Positions 39,269 through 47,074 of a DNA stretch of 64,000 bases are shown piece by piece. The stretch is from Nocardioides agri (lineage in GTDB: Bacteria > Actinomycetota > Actinomycetes > Propionibacteriales > Nocardioidaceae): assembly GCF_013778305.1 (NCBI RefSeq), contig NZ_JACEIC010000002.1:2629669-2693668 (forward strand), written 5' to 3'. The notes under the pieces were generated by a model. It saw only the letters and a list, made by a program, of their open reading frames with translations. It was not told the DNA's origin and made no database searches. Position 1 is the first letter of the stretch. Every line of letters starts with the position of its first letter. The translations under genes and the position numbers were made by a program.

Positions 39269-40042
39269 CTAGGTCTCGGACCGGACGAGCGTCCCGACGG
39301 CGACGGTCGCGTCGAGGTCGTCGTCCCGCTCGACGGTCACGGTGAGCCCGGCCGCACGCTGGAGCGCCGCGCTGGTGGCCGCCTGGCCGCGGCTGGTCTC
39401 GACGAGCAGCCGACCACCCGGGCGGAGCCACGCGGGCGCGCCGGTGGCGACCCGGCGCTGCACGTCCAGCCCGTCGGCACCCCCGTCGAGCGCGACGCGG
39501 TGCTCGTGGTCGCGGGCCTCTGGCGGCATCAGCGCGATGTCGTCGGTCGGCACGTACGGCGCGTTCGCGACCACGGCCGCCACGCGCCCGCGCAGGCCGC
39601 GGGGGAGCGCGTCGTACAGGTCGCCCTCGACGACCCGCGCCGGCGGCAGGTTGCGTCGTGCGCAGGCCACGGCGTCCGGGTCCACGTCGGCGGCCCAGAC
39701 CTCCAGGCCGGGCACGGTCGCGGCGAGCACCGCGCCGAGCGCGCCGGTGCCGCAGCACAGGTCGACCACGACGTCCCCCGCCCGCAGCCCGGTGGCGGCC
39801 AGCCGGACCAGGGCGAGCGAGCGCTGCCGCGGCACGAAGACCCCCGGCGCCACGGCGATGCGGACGCCGCCGAGCTCGGCGTACCCGACGACCTGCTCGA
39901 GCGGCTCCCCGGCGACCCGTCGCGCGGTGAGCGCCGCGAGCTCCTCGGCGTCGCCCGCCGCCTCGACGAGCAGCCGCGCCTCGTCCTCGGCGAACACGCA
40001 GCCGGCGGCGCGGAGGGTGCCCACGAGGCCGGCGAGGTCCAT
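39269..40042 (-). CDS. PrmC/HemK-like protein N5-glutamine methyltransferase (NAPY variant)
   Basis: A 257-aa class I methyltransferase with an N-terminal helical domain and SAM motif I VVDLCCGTGALGAVLA, followed by VWAADVDPDAV. The catalytic tetrapeptide is NAPY (VVANAPYVPTDDI) instead of NPPY of PrmC. RVALDGGADGLDVQRRV follows as in PrmC. This is the actinobacterial PrmC paralogue often annotated 'putative protein N(5)-glutamine methyltransferase'. ATG40042 is used; ATG40060 would add six residues. It is divergent from a small membrane protein gene that starts at 40059. Confidence 0.85.
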   Translation of the reverse strand: MDLAGLVGTLRAAGCVFAEDEARLLVEAAGDAEELAALTARRVAGEPLEQVVGYAELGGVRIAVAPGVFVPRQRSLALVRLAATGLRAGDVVVDLCCGTGALGAVLAATVPGLEVWAADVDPDAVACARRNLPPARVVEGDLYDALPRGLRGRVAAVVANAPYVPTDDIALMPPEARDHEHRVALDGGADGLDVQRRVATGAPAWLRPGGRLLVETSRGQAATSAALQRAAGLTVTVERDDDLDATVAVGTLVRSET

Positions 40043-40058
40043 GGCCGATGATGCTCCC

Positions 40059-40415
40059 ATGCCGAGCCTGAGCACCCAGGTGACCTGGATCGTGGTGGGG
40101 TACGCCGCGCTGGTCGCCGTCCTCGCGGTCGTGACCGCCGTGCGCCACCACGAGCGTCCGTCGTGGCTCGACCAGATGGTGTGGATGCTGGAGCTGCTGC
40201 TGGTGGTCCGCGCGCTCATCGGTCTCGGTGCCTTCTCGGGCGACGGGCCGGACTCGATGTCGACCTACGTGGGCTACCTGGTGTCGTCGGTGTGCGTGCT
40301 GCCGATCGCGATGCAGTCGATCCGCGAGGACCGGGCGGTGTGGTCGTCGGTGGTGGTCGCGGTCGTCGCCGTGGCGGTCGGGGTGATCGCCGTCCGGCTC
40401 GAGATGACCGCATGA
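40059..40415 (+). CDS. Small integral membrane protein
   Basis: A 118-aa protein with three to four hydrophobic helices (VTWIVVGYAALVAVLAVVTAV; MVWMLELLLVVRALIGLGAF; YVGYLVSSVCVLPIAMQSI; SSVVVAVVAVAVGVIAVRL). No recognised domain. The two divergent starts here overlap: ATG40042 of the methyltransferase lies only 17 bp away. It overlaps the next membrane gene by ATGA, so the two small proteins are probably made together and may form a complex. Confidence 0.78.
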   Translation: MPSLSTQVTWIVVGYAALVAVLAVVTAVRHHERPSWLDQMVWMLELLLVVRALIGLGAFSGDGPDSMSTYVGYLVSSVCVLPIAMQSIREDRAVWSSVVVAVVAVAVGVIAVRLEMTA

Positions 40416-40804
40416 GCGAGGTCTCCCGCAGCGGCCCGCACAAGGCGCTGCTCGCGTTCTACGCGCTCTTCACGCTCGCGGCCGGCGCCCGCGCGCTGGT
40501 CCAGCTGGTCACGCAGTACGACGAGGCGCCGGTCGCCTACTGGCTCTCGCTCGCGGCCGCGGTCACCTACGCACTGGGCTGGTACGCGATCCGCGAGGCG
40601 TCGGCCGGCAACACCGGCTTCGCGAGCGTGATGCTGTGGATCGAGCTGGCCGGGGTGCTCACCGTCGGCACGCTGAGCCTGGTGCGCTCGGAGTGGTTCC
40701 CCGACGCCTCGGTCTGGTCGGGCTACGGCATCGGCTACGGCTTCGTCCCGCTCGCCCTGCCGGTGGCCGGGCTCCTCTGGCTGCGCCGCGAGAAGCGCCG
40801 GTAG
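40412..40804 (+). CDS. Small integral membrane protein
   Basis: A 130-aa protein with four hydrophobic segments (ALLAFYALFTLAAGARALVQLV; VAYWLSLAAAVTYALGWYAI; FASVMLWIELAGVLTVGTLSLV; GYGFVPLALPVAGLLWL) and a basic end RREKRR. Unknown family. Coupled by ATGA to the 118-aa membrane protein, which suggests a two-component membrane unit. Confidence 0.8.
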   Translation: MSEVSRSGPHKALLAFYALFTLAAGARALVQLVTQYDEAPVAYWLSLAAAVTYALGWYAIREASAGNTGFASVMLWIELAGVLTVGTLSLVRSEWFPDASVWSGYGIGYGFVPLALPVAGLLWLRREKRR

Positions 40805-40874
40805 GCCGCACACCCCCAGCGCGATCCCAGCGCCGTCCCAGTGACGTCCCAGAGCCGGGCGACACGGTGGTCCC

Positions 40875-41336
40875 GTGAACACCCTGATCGCCCTCGCCGT
40901 CCCGGTCGCCGCGCTGGTCGCGTACCTGGCCACCGCCCCCGCGTCCGCCGCCCGGACCCGCCGGGAGGCCGCCCGCCGGGACCGCCGGGTCACCCGCCAC
41001 CCGTCCCTCGCCACCCTCGGCGACGTGCAGCGCCGGCTCGCCGACGAGCTCCCGGGCAGCCACGCCGACTTCGTGCTGGCGCGCGTCGACCGGCACCACA
41101 TCGACCCCAAGACGCTCTGGACCTGGCTGGACCGCTTCGGCGCCGAGTCGCTGGTGCTCGCGCTCGCGTCCGGCCAGGGCTACACCGGGATGCTGCGCGT
41201 CCTGCGCGACGAGCTGGAGCACGACGTCGCCGAGGCCACGGTGCTCGCCCGCCTGAGCGAGCCGGAGCTCTTCCAGCTCGCGGCCGTGGCCGCACCCTCG
41301 CGTCGTACTGGAACGTGTTCTAGATTGCCGGGGTGA
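40875..41336 (+). CDS. Hypothetical membrane-anchored protein
   Basis: A 153-aa protein with one N-terminal hydrophobic segment (TLIALAVPVAALVAYLATAPA), a very Arg-rich stretch (RTRREAARRDRRVTRH) and a soluble helical domain (LGDVQRRLADELPGSHADFV, TLWTWLDRFGAESLVLALAS, LRVLRDELEHDVAEATVL). I do not recognise it. Its last 28 bases contain a KstR-like operator and the -10 of the next gene, and its stop overlaps that gene's GTG. Confidence 0.72.
   Translation: MNTLIALAVPVAALVAYLATAPASAARTRREAARRDRRVTRHPSLATLGDVQRRLADELPGSHADFVLARVDRHHIDPKTLWTWLDRFGAESLVLALASGQGYTGMLRVLRDELEHDVAEATVLARLSEPELFQLAAVAAPSRRTGTCSRLPG
41309..41326 (+). promoter_or_regulatory. KstR-like operator and leaderless promoter of the OYE gene
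   Basis: TGGAACGTGTTCTA (41309-41322) matches TNNAACNNGTTNNA fully. TAGATT (41321-41326) overlaps its end and is followed by 6 nt and GTG41333. The site lies inside the coding region of the preceding gene. Confidence 0.8.
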
Positions 41337-42547
41337 CCCCACCCGACGTGTTCGCCCCGGCCACCCTCGGCCCGGTGCGGCTGCGCAACCGCACCGTCAA
41401 GGCCGCGACGTTCGAGGGCCGGGCGCCCCACGGCCAGGTGACCGACGAGCTCATCGACTACCACCTCGCGGTGGCGCGCGGCGGCGTCGGGCTCACGACC
41501 GTCGCCTACCTCGCCGTCGCGCCCGAGGGGCGCACGCACCGCGAGCAGGTCGTGGTCGCGCCCGACACCCGCGACGGGCTCGCCCGGATGGCCGACGCGA
41601 TCCACGAGGCCGGCGCGGCGATCGCCGGCCAGGTCGGCCACGCCGGGCCGGTCGCCAACGGTCGCTCCAACGGTGTCCACGCGCTCGCGGCCAGCCGGAT
41701 GCCGAGCCCGCTGTCGATGCAGATGATCCGCTCGGCGACCTCCGCCGACCTGGCCCGGATCACCCGCGCGTACGTCGCGGCGGCGCGCACGCTCGTCGAC
41801 GCGGGCTTCGACGTCCTCGAGCTGCACATGGCGCACAGCTATCTGATCTCCTCCTTCCTCGCGCCCGGCCTCAACCGCCGCAAGGACGAGTGGGGCGGCT
41901 CGCTCGAGGCCCGGGCGCGGCTGGGCCGGCAGGTCGCCCGCGCCGTACGCGACGAGGTCGGGTCCGCGGTCGCCGTCACGGCCAAGATCTCGGTCTCCGA
42001 CGGCTTCAAGGGCGGCGTGACGACCGACGAGAGCCTGGAGTACGCCGCCATGCTCGAGGCCGACGGGTGCCTGGACGCGCTCCAGCTCAGCGGCGGCTCG
42101 TCGCTGATGAACCCGATGTACCTCTTCCGGGGCGAGGCGCCGGTCTCGGAGTTCGCCGCGACGATGCCCGCGATGGTCCGCTTCGGCATGAGGACGCCCG
42201 TCGGTCGTCGGTTCCTCAAGGAGTACCCCTTCGAGGAGGCGTACTTCCGCGAGAAGCAGCTGCGCTTCCGGGCCGCCCTGTCGATGCCGCTCATGCAGCT
42301 CGGCGGCATCAACCGGCTCGACACCATGGAGCGGTCGATGGCCGACGGCTTCGAGTTCGTCGCCATGGGCCGCGCGCTCCTGCGCGAGCCGGACCTGGTC
42401 AAGCGCCTGGCCTCCGGCCGCGCCACCGCGGGCGTCTGCATCCACTGCAACCGCTGCATGCCGACGATCTACTCGGGCACCCGGTGCGTGGTGATCGACC
42501 CGGCGCCGCCTCCGGGTTTCGGCGGCCACCCCTTCCCGCGAGACTAG
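41333..42547 (+). CDS. Old Yellow Enzyme-family NADH:flavin oxidoreductase
   Basis: A 404-aa FMN-dependent TIM barrel. N-terminal FAPATLGPVRLRNRTVKAATFE, GQVGHAG, HMAHSYLISSFLAPGLNRRKDEWGG (H-x-x-H substrate residues and the Asn-Arg-Arg-x-Asp-x-Tyr/Trp-Gly-Gly motif), GGINRLDTMERSMADGFEFVAMGRALL and a C-terminal CIHCNRCM cluster-like segment. No C-terminal FAD domain, so this is the short form. A KstR-like operator in the promoter suggests reduction of a steroid or steroid-derived enone. GTG41333 overlaps the previous stop. Confidence 0.9.
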   Translation: MTPPDVFAPATLGPVRLRNRTVKAATFEGRAPHGQVTDELIDYHLAVARGGVGLTTVAYLAVAPEGRTHREQVVVAPDTRDGLARMADAIHEAGAAIAGQVGHAGPVANGRSNGVHALAASRMPSPLSMQMIRSATSADLARITRAYVAAARTLVDAGFDVLELHMAHSYLISSFLAPGLNRRKDEWGGSLEARARLGRQVARAVRDEVGSAVAVTAKISVSDGFKGGVTTDESLEYAAMLEADGCLDALQLSGGSSLMNPMYLFRGEAPVSEFAATMPAMVRFGMRTPVGRRFLKEYPFEEAYFREKQLRFRAALSMPLMQLGGINRLDTMERSMADGFEFVAMGRALLREPDLVKRLASGRATAGVCIHCNRCMPTIYSGTRCVVIDPAPPPGFGGHPFPRD

Positions 42548-42562
42548 AACGTGTTCTAGATT
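42545..42562 (+). promoter_or_regulatory. KstR-like operator and leaderless promoter of the 42570 operon
   Basis: TAGAACGTGTTCTA (42545-42558) is a perfect 14-bp palindrome matching the KstR consensus at every fixed position. TAGATT (42557-42562) overlaps its end and is followed by 7 nt and ATG42570. Confidence 0.85.
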
Positions 42563-42569
42563 GCCCCGC

Positions 42570-43664
42570 ATGGGAGAGCCACGTACGCCGTACAAGGTCG
42601 TCGTCTGGTCCACCGGCACCGTCGGGCGGCACGCGATCAAGGGGATCGACGCCCACCCGGACCTCGAGCTGGTGGGGGTCTGGGTGTCCAACCCCGCGAA
42701 GGACGGCAAGGACGCCGGCGAGCTGGCCGAGCTCGGCCGCGAGCTGGGCGTGCTCGCGACCACCGACAGCCAGGCGCTGCTCGACCTGCGGCCGGACGCC
42801 ATCGTGCACACCGCGATGACCGACGACCGGGTCTTCGAGGCGATCGAGGACCTCATCGGGTTCCTGGAGGCCGGCGTCAACGTCACCTCGAGCGGCCCGG
42901 TGCTGCTGCAGTGGCCCGAGCACATCCTGCCGCCGGAGCTGCAGGAGCGCATCGACAAGGCCGGTGAGCGCACCGGTGCCAGCCTGCACGTCAACGGCAT
43001 CGACCCGGGCTTCGCCAACGACGTCCTGCCGCTGGTGCTGACCAGCCTCTCCCAGCGCATCGACGAGGTGCGCGTGATGGAGATCTGCGACTACTCGACC
43101 TACTACCAGCCGGTGGTGATGGGCGACCTCTTCGGCTTCGGCCGGCCGATGGACGAGCCCGGGTTCCTCTGGAGCCCCGGCATCCTCAGCATGGCGTGGG
43201 GCAGCGTGGTCCGGCAGATCGCCGCCGGCCTCGGCATCGTGCTCGACGAGCCGCTCACTGAGGAGGTCGACCGGCGCCCGGCCGAGCGCGACACCGCGAG
43301 CGTCTCGGGCGACGTCAAGGCCGGCACCATGGGCGCGGTCCGCTTCCAGGTCATCGGCAAGGTCGCCGGCGTCCCGCGCGTCGTCGTCGAGCACATCACC
43401 CGCACCGACCCCGCGCAGGTGCCCGAGTGGCCGAGCCCGCCCGAGGGTGACGGCTGCTACCGCGTCGTGATCAAGGGCGAGCCGTTCATGCAGTGCGACT
43501 TCGTCCACCACGGCGAGCACGGCGACCACAACGTCTCCGGGATGATCGTCACCGCTCAGCGGATCGTGAACGCCGTACCCGCCGTCGTCGAGTCCCGGGG
43601 CGGACTCGTGACCGCCCTCGACCTGCCGCTCGTCACCGGCAAGGGCCTGGTGAGCACGACGTGA
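42570..43664 (+). CDS. Dihydrodipicolinate-reductase-like NAD(P)-dependent oxidoreductase
   Basis: A 364-aa protein with an N-terminal Rossmann domain (YKVVVWSTGTVGRHAIKGI, LELVGVWVSNPAKDGKDAGE) and a DapB-like C-terminal domain (HVNGIDPGFANDVLPLVLTS, YSTYYQPVVM). It lacks the classic DapB lysine signature, so real DapB activity is unlikely. Similar actinobacterial proteins are annotated dihydrodipicolinate reductase or amine dehydrogenase and are of unknown substrate. It is under a perfect KstR-like box and overlaps the SDR gene by GTGA, which suggests a steroid catabolic step. Confidence 0.83.
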   Translation: MGEPRTPYKVVVWSTGTVGRHAIKGIDAHPDLELVGVWVSNPAKDGKDAGELAELGRELGVLATTDSQALLDLRPDAIVHTAMTDDRVFEAIEDLIGFLEAGVNVTSSGPVLLQWPEHILPPELQERIDKAGERTGASLHVNGIDPGFANDVLPLVLTSLSQRIDEVRVMEICDYSTYYQPVVMGDLFGFGRPMDEPGFLWSPGILSMAWGSVVRQIAAGLGIVLDEPLTEEVDRRPAERDTASVSGDVKAGTMGAVRFQVIGKVAGVPRVVVEHITRTDPAQVPEWPSPPEGDGCYRVVIKGEPFMQCDFVHHGEHGDHNVSGMIVTAQRIVNAVPAVVESRGGLVTALDLPLVTGKGLVSTT

Positions 43665-44467
43665 GCATCCTCGACAGGTTCGCGATCGAGGGCCAGGTCG
43701 CGATCGTCACCGGCGCCGGCCGCGGGCTCGGCGCCGCCACCGCCGTCGCCCTCGCCGAGGCCGGCGCCGACGTGCTGATCTCCGCGCGCACCGCCGAGCA
43801 GCTCGAGGTGGTCGCCGAGCAGGTCCGCGCGACGGGCCGGCGCTGCGTCGTCGTCCCGGCCGACCTCAGCGACCTCGACGCCGTCGCCGGCCTCGCGCAG
43901 GCGGCGTACGACGAGCTCGGCCGGCTCGACACGGTCGTCAACAACGTCGGCGGCACGTTCCCGCGCGAGTTCCTGCAGACCAGCAACCGCTTCCTCAACG
44001 AGGCGTTCAGCTTCAACGTCACCACCGCGCACGCGCTCACCAAGGCCGCAGTGCCGCTGATGCTGCAGCACGACGACGGCGCCCAGAAGAGCGTCGTGAC
44101 GATCAGCTCGATGATGGGCCGCACGGCCGACCGCGGCTTCATCGCCTACGGCACGGCCAAGGCCGCACTCGCCCACTGGACCAAGATGGCCGCCCAGGAC
44201 CTCGCCCCGCGGATCCGGGTCAACGGCATCTACGTCGGCTCGATCCTGACCAGCGCGCTGGAGTACGTCGCGGGCCAGCCGGAGCTGATGGGCCAGCTCG
44301 AGGGCAAGACGCCGCTGGGTCGGGTCGGCGAGCCGGAGGACATCGCCGCGGGCGTGCTCTACCTGTCGTCGAAGGCCGGGCAGTACGTCACCGGCAAGCT
44401 CATCGAGATCGACGGCGGCATCCAGCAGCCCACCCTGGACCTCGGGTTCCCCGACGTGGCCCCGTAG
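43661..44467 (+). CDS. SDR-family oxidoreductase
   Basis: A 268-aa classical SDR: TGAGRGLGAA cofactor loop, NNVGGTFPR, SSMMGRTADRGFIAYGTAKAAL with the Ser and YxxxK, VNGIYVGSI, and VTGKLIEIDGGI. It is coupled to the preceding reductase-like gene by GTGA and so shares the KstR-like promoter. The pair probably catalyses successive redox steps on a steroid or CoA-linked intermediate; the substrate is unknown. Confidence 0.9.
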   Translation: MSILDRFAIEGQVAIVTGAGRGLGAATAVALAEAGADVLISARTAEQLEVVAEQVRATGRRCVVVPADLSDLDAVAGLAQAAYDELGRLDTVVNNVGGTFPREFLQTSNRFLNEAFSFNVTTAHALTKAAVPLMLQHDDGAQKSVVTISSMMGRTADRGFIAYGTAKAALAHWTKMAAQDLAPRIRVNGIYVGSILTSALEYVAGQPELMGQLEGKTPLGRVGEPEDIAAGVLYLSSKAGQYVTGKLIEIDGGIQQPTLDLGFPDVAP

Positions 44468-44470
44468 GGT
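44465..44470 (+). promoter_or_regulatory. Leaderless-type -10 (TAGGGT) for the MBL-fold gene
   Basis: TAGGGT begins with the TAG stop codon of the SDR gene and is followed by 7 nt and GTG44478. Confidence 0.55.
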
Positions 44471-44477
44471 CCGCGAC

Positions 44478-45539
44478 GTGACCTCCTCCAGCACCCCGAC
44501 GGCTCATGCGATCTCGCCGGACTCCGGCGAGCACTGGAGCAAGGAGGGCGCCTGGCAGGTGGCCGAGGGCATCCACCGGATCCCGCTGCCGCTGCCGATG
44601 GACGGTCTCAGGGCCGTCAACGTCTACGCGATCGAGACCGGCGACGGCCTCACCCTGATCGACGGCGGCTGGTCGATCGAGGTCGCCCGCGACCTGCTGG
44701 AGCGCTGCCTGCGCGACGTCGGCTACGGCTTCGGCGACATCAAGCGCTTCCTGGTCACCCACATCCACCGCGACCACTACACGCTGGCCACGGTCCTCGG
44801 GCACGAGTACGGCGCGGACGTCGCGCTGGGCTTCGACGAGAAGCCGGGCCTCGACCTGCTCAACGGCAAGCTCGACCTCGACGGCAACCCGTTCCTCGAG
44901 GTGCTGCGCACCGCGGGGGCGCACGAGATCGCGGACCTGTGGGCGGCCGGGTCGCCCGAGCTGCCCGACCCGCAGTGGTGGCAGTACCCCGACACCTGGC
45001 TGGTCGGCGACCAGCAGGTCCCCGTCGGGACGCGCACCCTCGACGCGGTGCACACCCCCGGGCACACGCCGGGCCACTTCGTCTTCGCCGACCGGGCGGC
45101 CGGGCTGCTCTTCGCCGGCGACCACGTGCTGCCGACGATCACGCCGTCCATCGGCTTCACGGTGCCTCCGGTCGCCGACCCGCTGGGCGACTTCATGGCC
45201 TCGCTGACCAAGGTGCGGGCGCTGCCCGACCTCGCGGTGCTGCCCGCGCACGGTCCGGTGGCGCCGTCCTCGCACGCGCGGGTCGACGAGCTGCTCGCCC
45301 ACCACGAGCAGCGACTCGCGCTCAGCCTGGCCGCCCTCTCCGGTGGCCCCAGGTCCAGCCACCAGGTCGCCCACGGGCTGCCCTGGACGCGCCACGACCA
45401 CCCGTACGCCGAGCTCGACGTCTTCGCCCAGGGGATGGCGTCGATGGAGACCAAGGCGCACCTCGACCTGCTCGTCGCGCAGGGGCGGGCCACCGCCGCG
45501 GGCTCCGCCGACGGCGTGCTCTACACGGCTACCGCCTGA
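44478..45539 (+). CDS. MBL-fold hydrolase (glyoxalase II/LACTB2-like)
   Basis: A 353-aa metallo-beta-lactamase-fold protein with an N-terminal beta-sandwich (NVYAIETGDGLTLIDGGWSI), the metal motif THIHRDHY (HxHxDH), TPGHTPGHFVFAD, FAGDHVLP (bridging Asp) and PAHGPV. It carries a C-terminal domain of about 90 residues (DELLAHHEQRLALSL...GMASMETKAHLDLLVAQG) typical of LACTB2-like hydrolases of thioesters. It lies just after the KstR-box pair but has its own -10. Its tail overlaps the convergent GNAT gene by 11 bp. Confidence 0.9.
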   Translation: MTSSSTPTAHAISPDSGEHWSKEGAWQVAEGIHRIPLPLPMDGLRAVNVYAIETGDGLTLIDGGWSIEVARDLLERCLRDVGYGFGDIKRFLVTHIHRDHYTLATVLGHEYGADVALGFDEKPGLDLLNGKLDLDGNPFLEVLRTAGAHEIADLWAAGSPELPDPQWWQYPDTWLVGDQQVPVGTRTLDAVHTPGHTPGHFVFADRAAGLLFAGDHVLPTITPSIGFTVPPVADPLGDFMASLTKVRALPDLAVLPAHGPVAPSSHARVDELLAHHEQRLALSLAALSGGPRSSHQVAHGLPWTRHDHPYAELDVFAQGMASMETKAHLDLLVAQGRATAAGSADGVLYTATA

Positions 45540-45960
45540 GCCGCATCGGCGTGTGCGGGATCCCGTCCTCCAGGAACTCCGCGCCGTCGACCTCGAAGCC
45601 GTGCGTCGCGTACCAGCCCGCCAGCGGCGTCTGCGCGTCCAGCACCACGTCGCGGTCCTTGGCGACCTGGAGCGCGGTGTGCATGAGCGGGTCGGCGAGC
45701 CCGCGGCCACGTGCGTCCCGCGCGAGCACCACCCGCCCGATCCGCCACACCTCGGCGTCGTCGAGCACCCGGGCGTAGCCGAGCAGGTCGTCGTCGTCGC
45801 GCAGCAGCACGTGCCGGGTGCCCGGCTCGTCGTCGCGCCCGTCGAGGTCCGGGTAGGCGCACTCCTGCTCGACGACGAAGACGTCCTGGCGCAGCCGCCA
45901 GACGGCGTACGCCGTCGGGCCGTCGAGCGCGGTGAACGGGCCGGCGGTGATCGTGATCAT
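45529..45960 (-). CDS. GNAT-family acetyltransferase (ElaA-like)
   Basis: A 143-aa N-acetyltransferase resembling ElaA: AYAVWRLRQDVFVVEQECAYPDLDGRD, the acetyl-CoA pyrophosphate loop RIGRVVLARDARGRGLADPLM, and HGFEVDGAEFLEDGIPHTPM. Cytosolic, substrate unknown. ATG45960 begins the conserved part. It is divergent from the ECF41 sigma factor gene, with 131 bp between starts. Confidence 0.88.
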   Translation of the reverse strand: MITITAGPFTALDGPTAYAVWRLRQDVFVVEQECAYPDLDGRDDEPGTRHVLLRDDDDLLGYARVLDDAEVWRIGRVVLARDARGRGLADPLMHTALQVAKDRDVVLDAQTPLAGWYATHGFEVDGAEFLEDGIPHTPMRLRR

Positions 45961-46023
45961 CGGAGCAGCGCCGCGCAGGCGAGGCGGTCGTGGGTGCGGC
46001 TCGGCATGCGCCCACAGTAGAGA

Positions 46024-46050
46024 TGTCACAGACCGGCGACGAGCGGTGTC
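46024..46050 (+). promoter_or_regulatory. Candidate ECF41 autoregulated promoter
   Basis: TGTCACA (46024-46030), 16 nt, then TGTC (46047-46050) is close to the ECF41 target pattern TGTCACA-N16-CGTC. It lies 42 nt before the sigma factor start, the usual place for self-activation. Confidence 0.6.
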
Positions 46051-46091
46051 TGGTGGTCATGCCCGTTAACGTCAGCAGCTGTGAGGCCCGC

Positions 46092-46961
46092 ATGAGTGCC
46101 ACCGATGTCTTCGTCGAGCACCGGAACCTGCTCTTCACCGTCGCCTACGAGATGCTCGGCTCCGCGGCCGACGCCGAGGACGTGCTCCAGGAGACCTGGT
46201 TGCGCTGGGTCGACGTCGACCACGCGACGGTCCGCGACGACCGCGCCTACCTGGTCCGGATCACCACCCGGCTCTCGCTCAACCGGATGCGCGGCAACGC
46301 GCGCCGCCGCGAGTCGTACGTCGGGCCGTGGCTGCCCGAGCCGCTGCTCACCACGCCGGACGTCGCCGAGGACGTCGAGCTCGCCGACTCGGTGTCGCTG
46401 GCGATGCTGACGGTCCTCGAGACCCTCGGCCCCACGGAGCGGGCGGTCTTCGTGCTGCGCGAGGTCTTCGACTTCGGGTACGACGAGATCGCTGCGGCCG
46501 TCGACAAGACGCCGGCCGCCGTACGCCAGATCGCGCGGCGCGCCCGCGACCACGTCGCCGAGCGCAAGCCGCGCAGCGAGGCCACGCAGGCGCAGTACCG
46601 GCGGGTGCTCGAGCAGTTCATGGTCGCGTCCAGCACCGGTGACGTGCAGGGCCTGATGGACGTGCTCGCACCCGACGTGGTGCTGGTGTCCGACGGCGGT
46701 GGCCTGAGGCGGGCCGCGCTGCGCCCGATCCTCGGTGCGGACAAGGTCGCCCGCTTCCTGAGCGGCGCGGGCGGCGACACGCCGTTCACCCTCGAGATCG
46801 CCTACGTCAACGGCGCGCCGGGCATCCACATCCTCGTCGACGGCGTGGTCGAGACCGTCGTCTCGGCGGTGCTCGAGGACGGCCTGATCACCGGCCTCTA
46901 CGCCGTCCGCAACCCCGAGAAGCTGGCCCGGGTGGACACGGTGACGCCGCTGGCCCGGTGA
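46092..46961 (+). CDS. ECF41-group RNA polymerase sigma factor (SigJ-like) with NTF2-type C-terminal domain
   Basis: A 289-aa sigma-70 factor. Region 2 is at 5-75 (FVEHRNLLFTVAYEMLGSAADAEDVLQETWLRW) and region 4 at about 115-170 (LETLGPTERAVFVLREVFDF, IAAAVDKTPAAVRQIARRAR). The WLPEPLLT linker motif and a SnoaL/NTF2-like domain (about 180-285) with NGAPG are the marks of ECF41, in which the C-terminal domain replaces an anti-sigma factor and tunes activity. No COE-type (carboxymuconolactone decarboxylase, oxidoreductase or epimerase) partner gene is adjacent, which is unusual. Confidence 0.92.
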   Translation: MSATDVFVEHRNLLFTVAYEMLGSAADAEDVLQETWLRWVDVDHATVRDDRAYLVRITTRLSLNRMRGNARRRESYVGPWLPEPLLTTPDVAEDVELADSVSLAMLTVLETLGPTERAVFVLREVFDFGYDEIAAAVDKTPAAVRQIARRARDHVAERKPRSEATQAQYRRVLEQFMVASSTGDVQGLMDVLAPDVVLVSDGGGLRRAALRPILGADKVARFLSGAGGDTPFTLEIAYVNGAPGIHILVDGVVETVVSAVLEDGLITGLYAVRNPEKLARVDTVTPLAR

Positions 46962-46966
46962 GGGAC

Positions 46967-46972
46967 TAGTCT
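46967..46972 (+). promoter_or_regulatory. -10 element (TAGTCT) of the thiamine transport operon
   Basis: TAGTCT stands about 12 nt before the 5-prime end of the TPP aptamer, placing the transcript start near 46980. Confidence 0.5.
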
Positions 46973-46984
46973 CGACTCACAAGA

Positions 46985-47070
46985 CAGGGGAGCACGCCCG
47001 TGCGTGCTGAGAGTGCGGAGAAGCCGCAGACCCTATGAACCTGCTCCGGTTAGCACCGGCGAAGGGAGTC
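46985..47070 (+). ncRNA. TPP riboswitch (THI element)
   Basis: All conserved THI blocks are present in order: CAGGGGAGC, GTGCTGAGAGTGC, GACCCTATGAACCTG, TCCGGTTAGCACCGG and CGAAGGGAGT. The last block carries the SD for the TTG start at 47075, so ligand binding should hide the ribosome site and lower thiBPQ expression when thiamine is plentiful. Confidence 0.97.
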
Positions 47071-47074
47071 GGAG

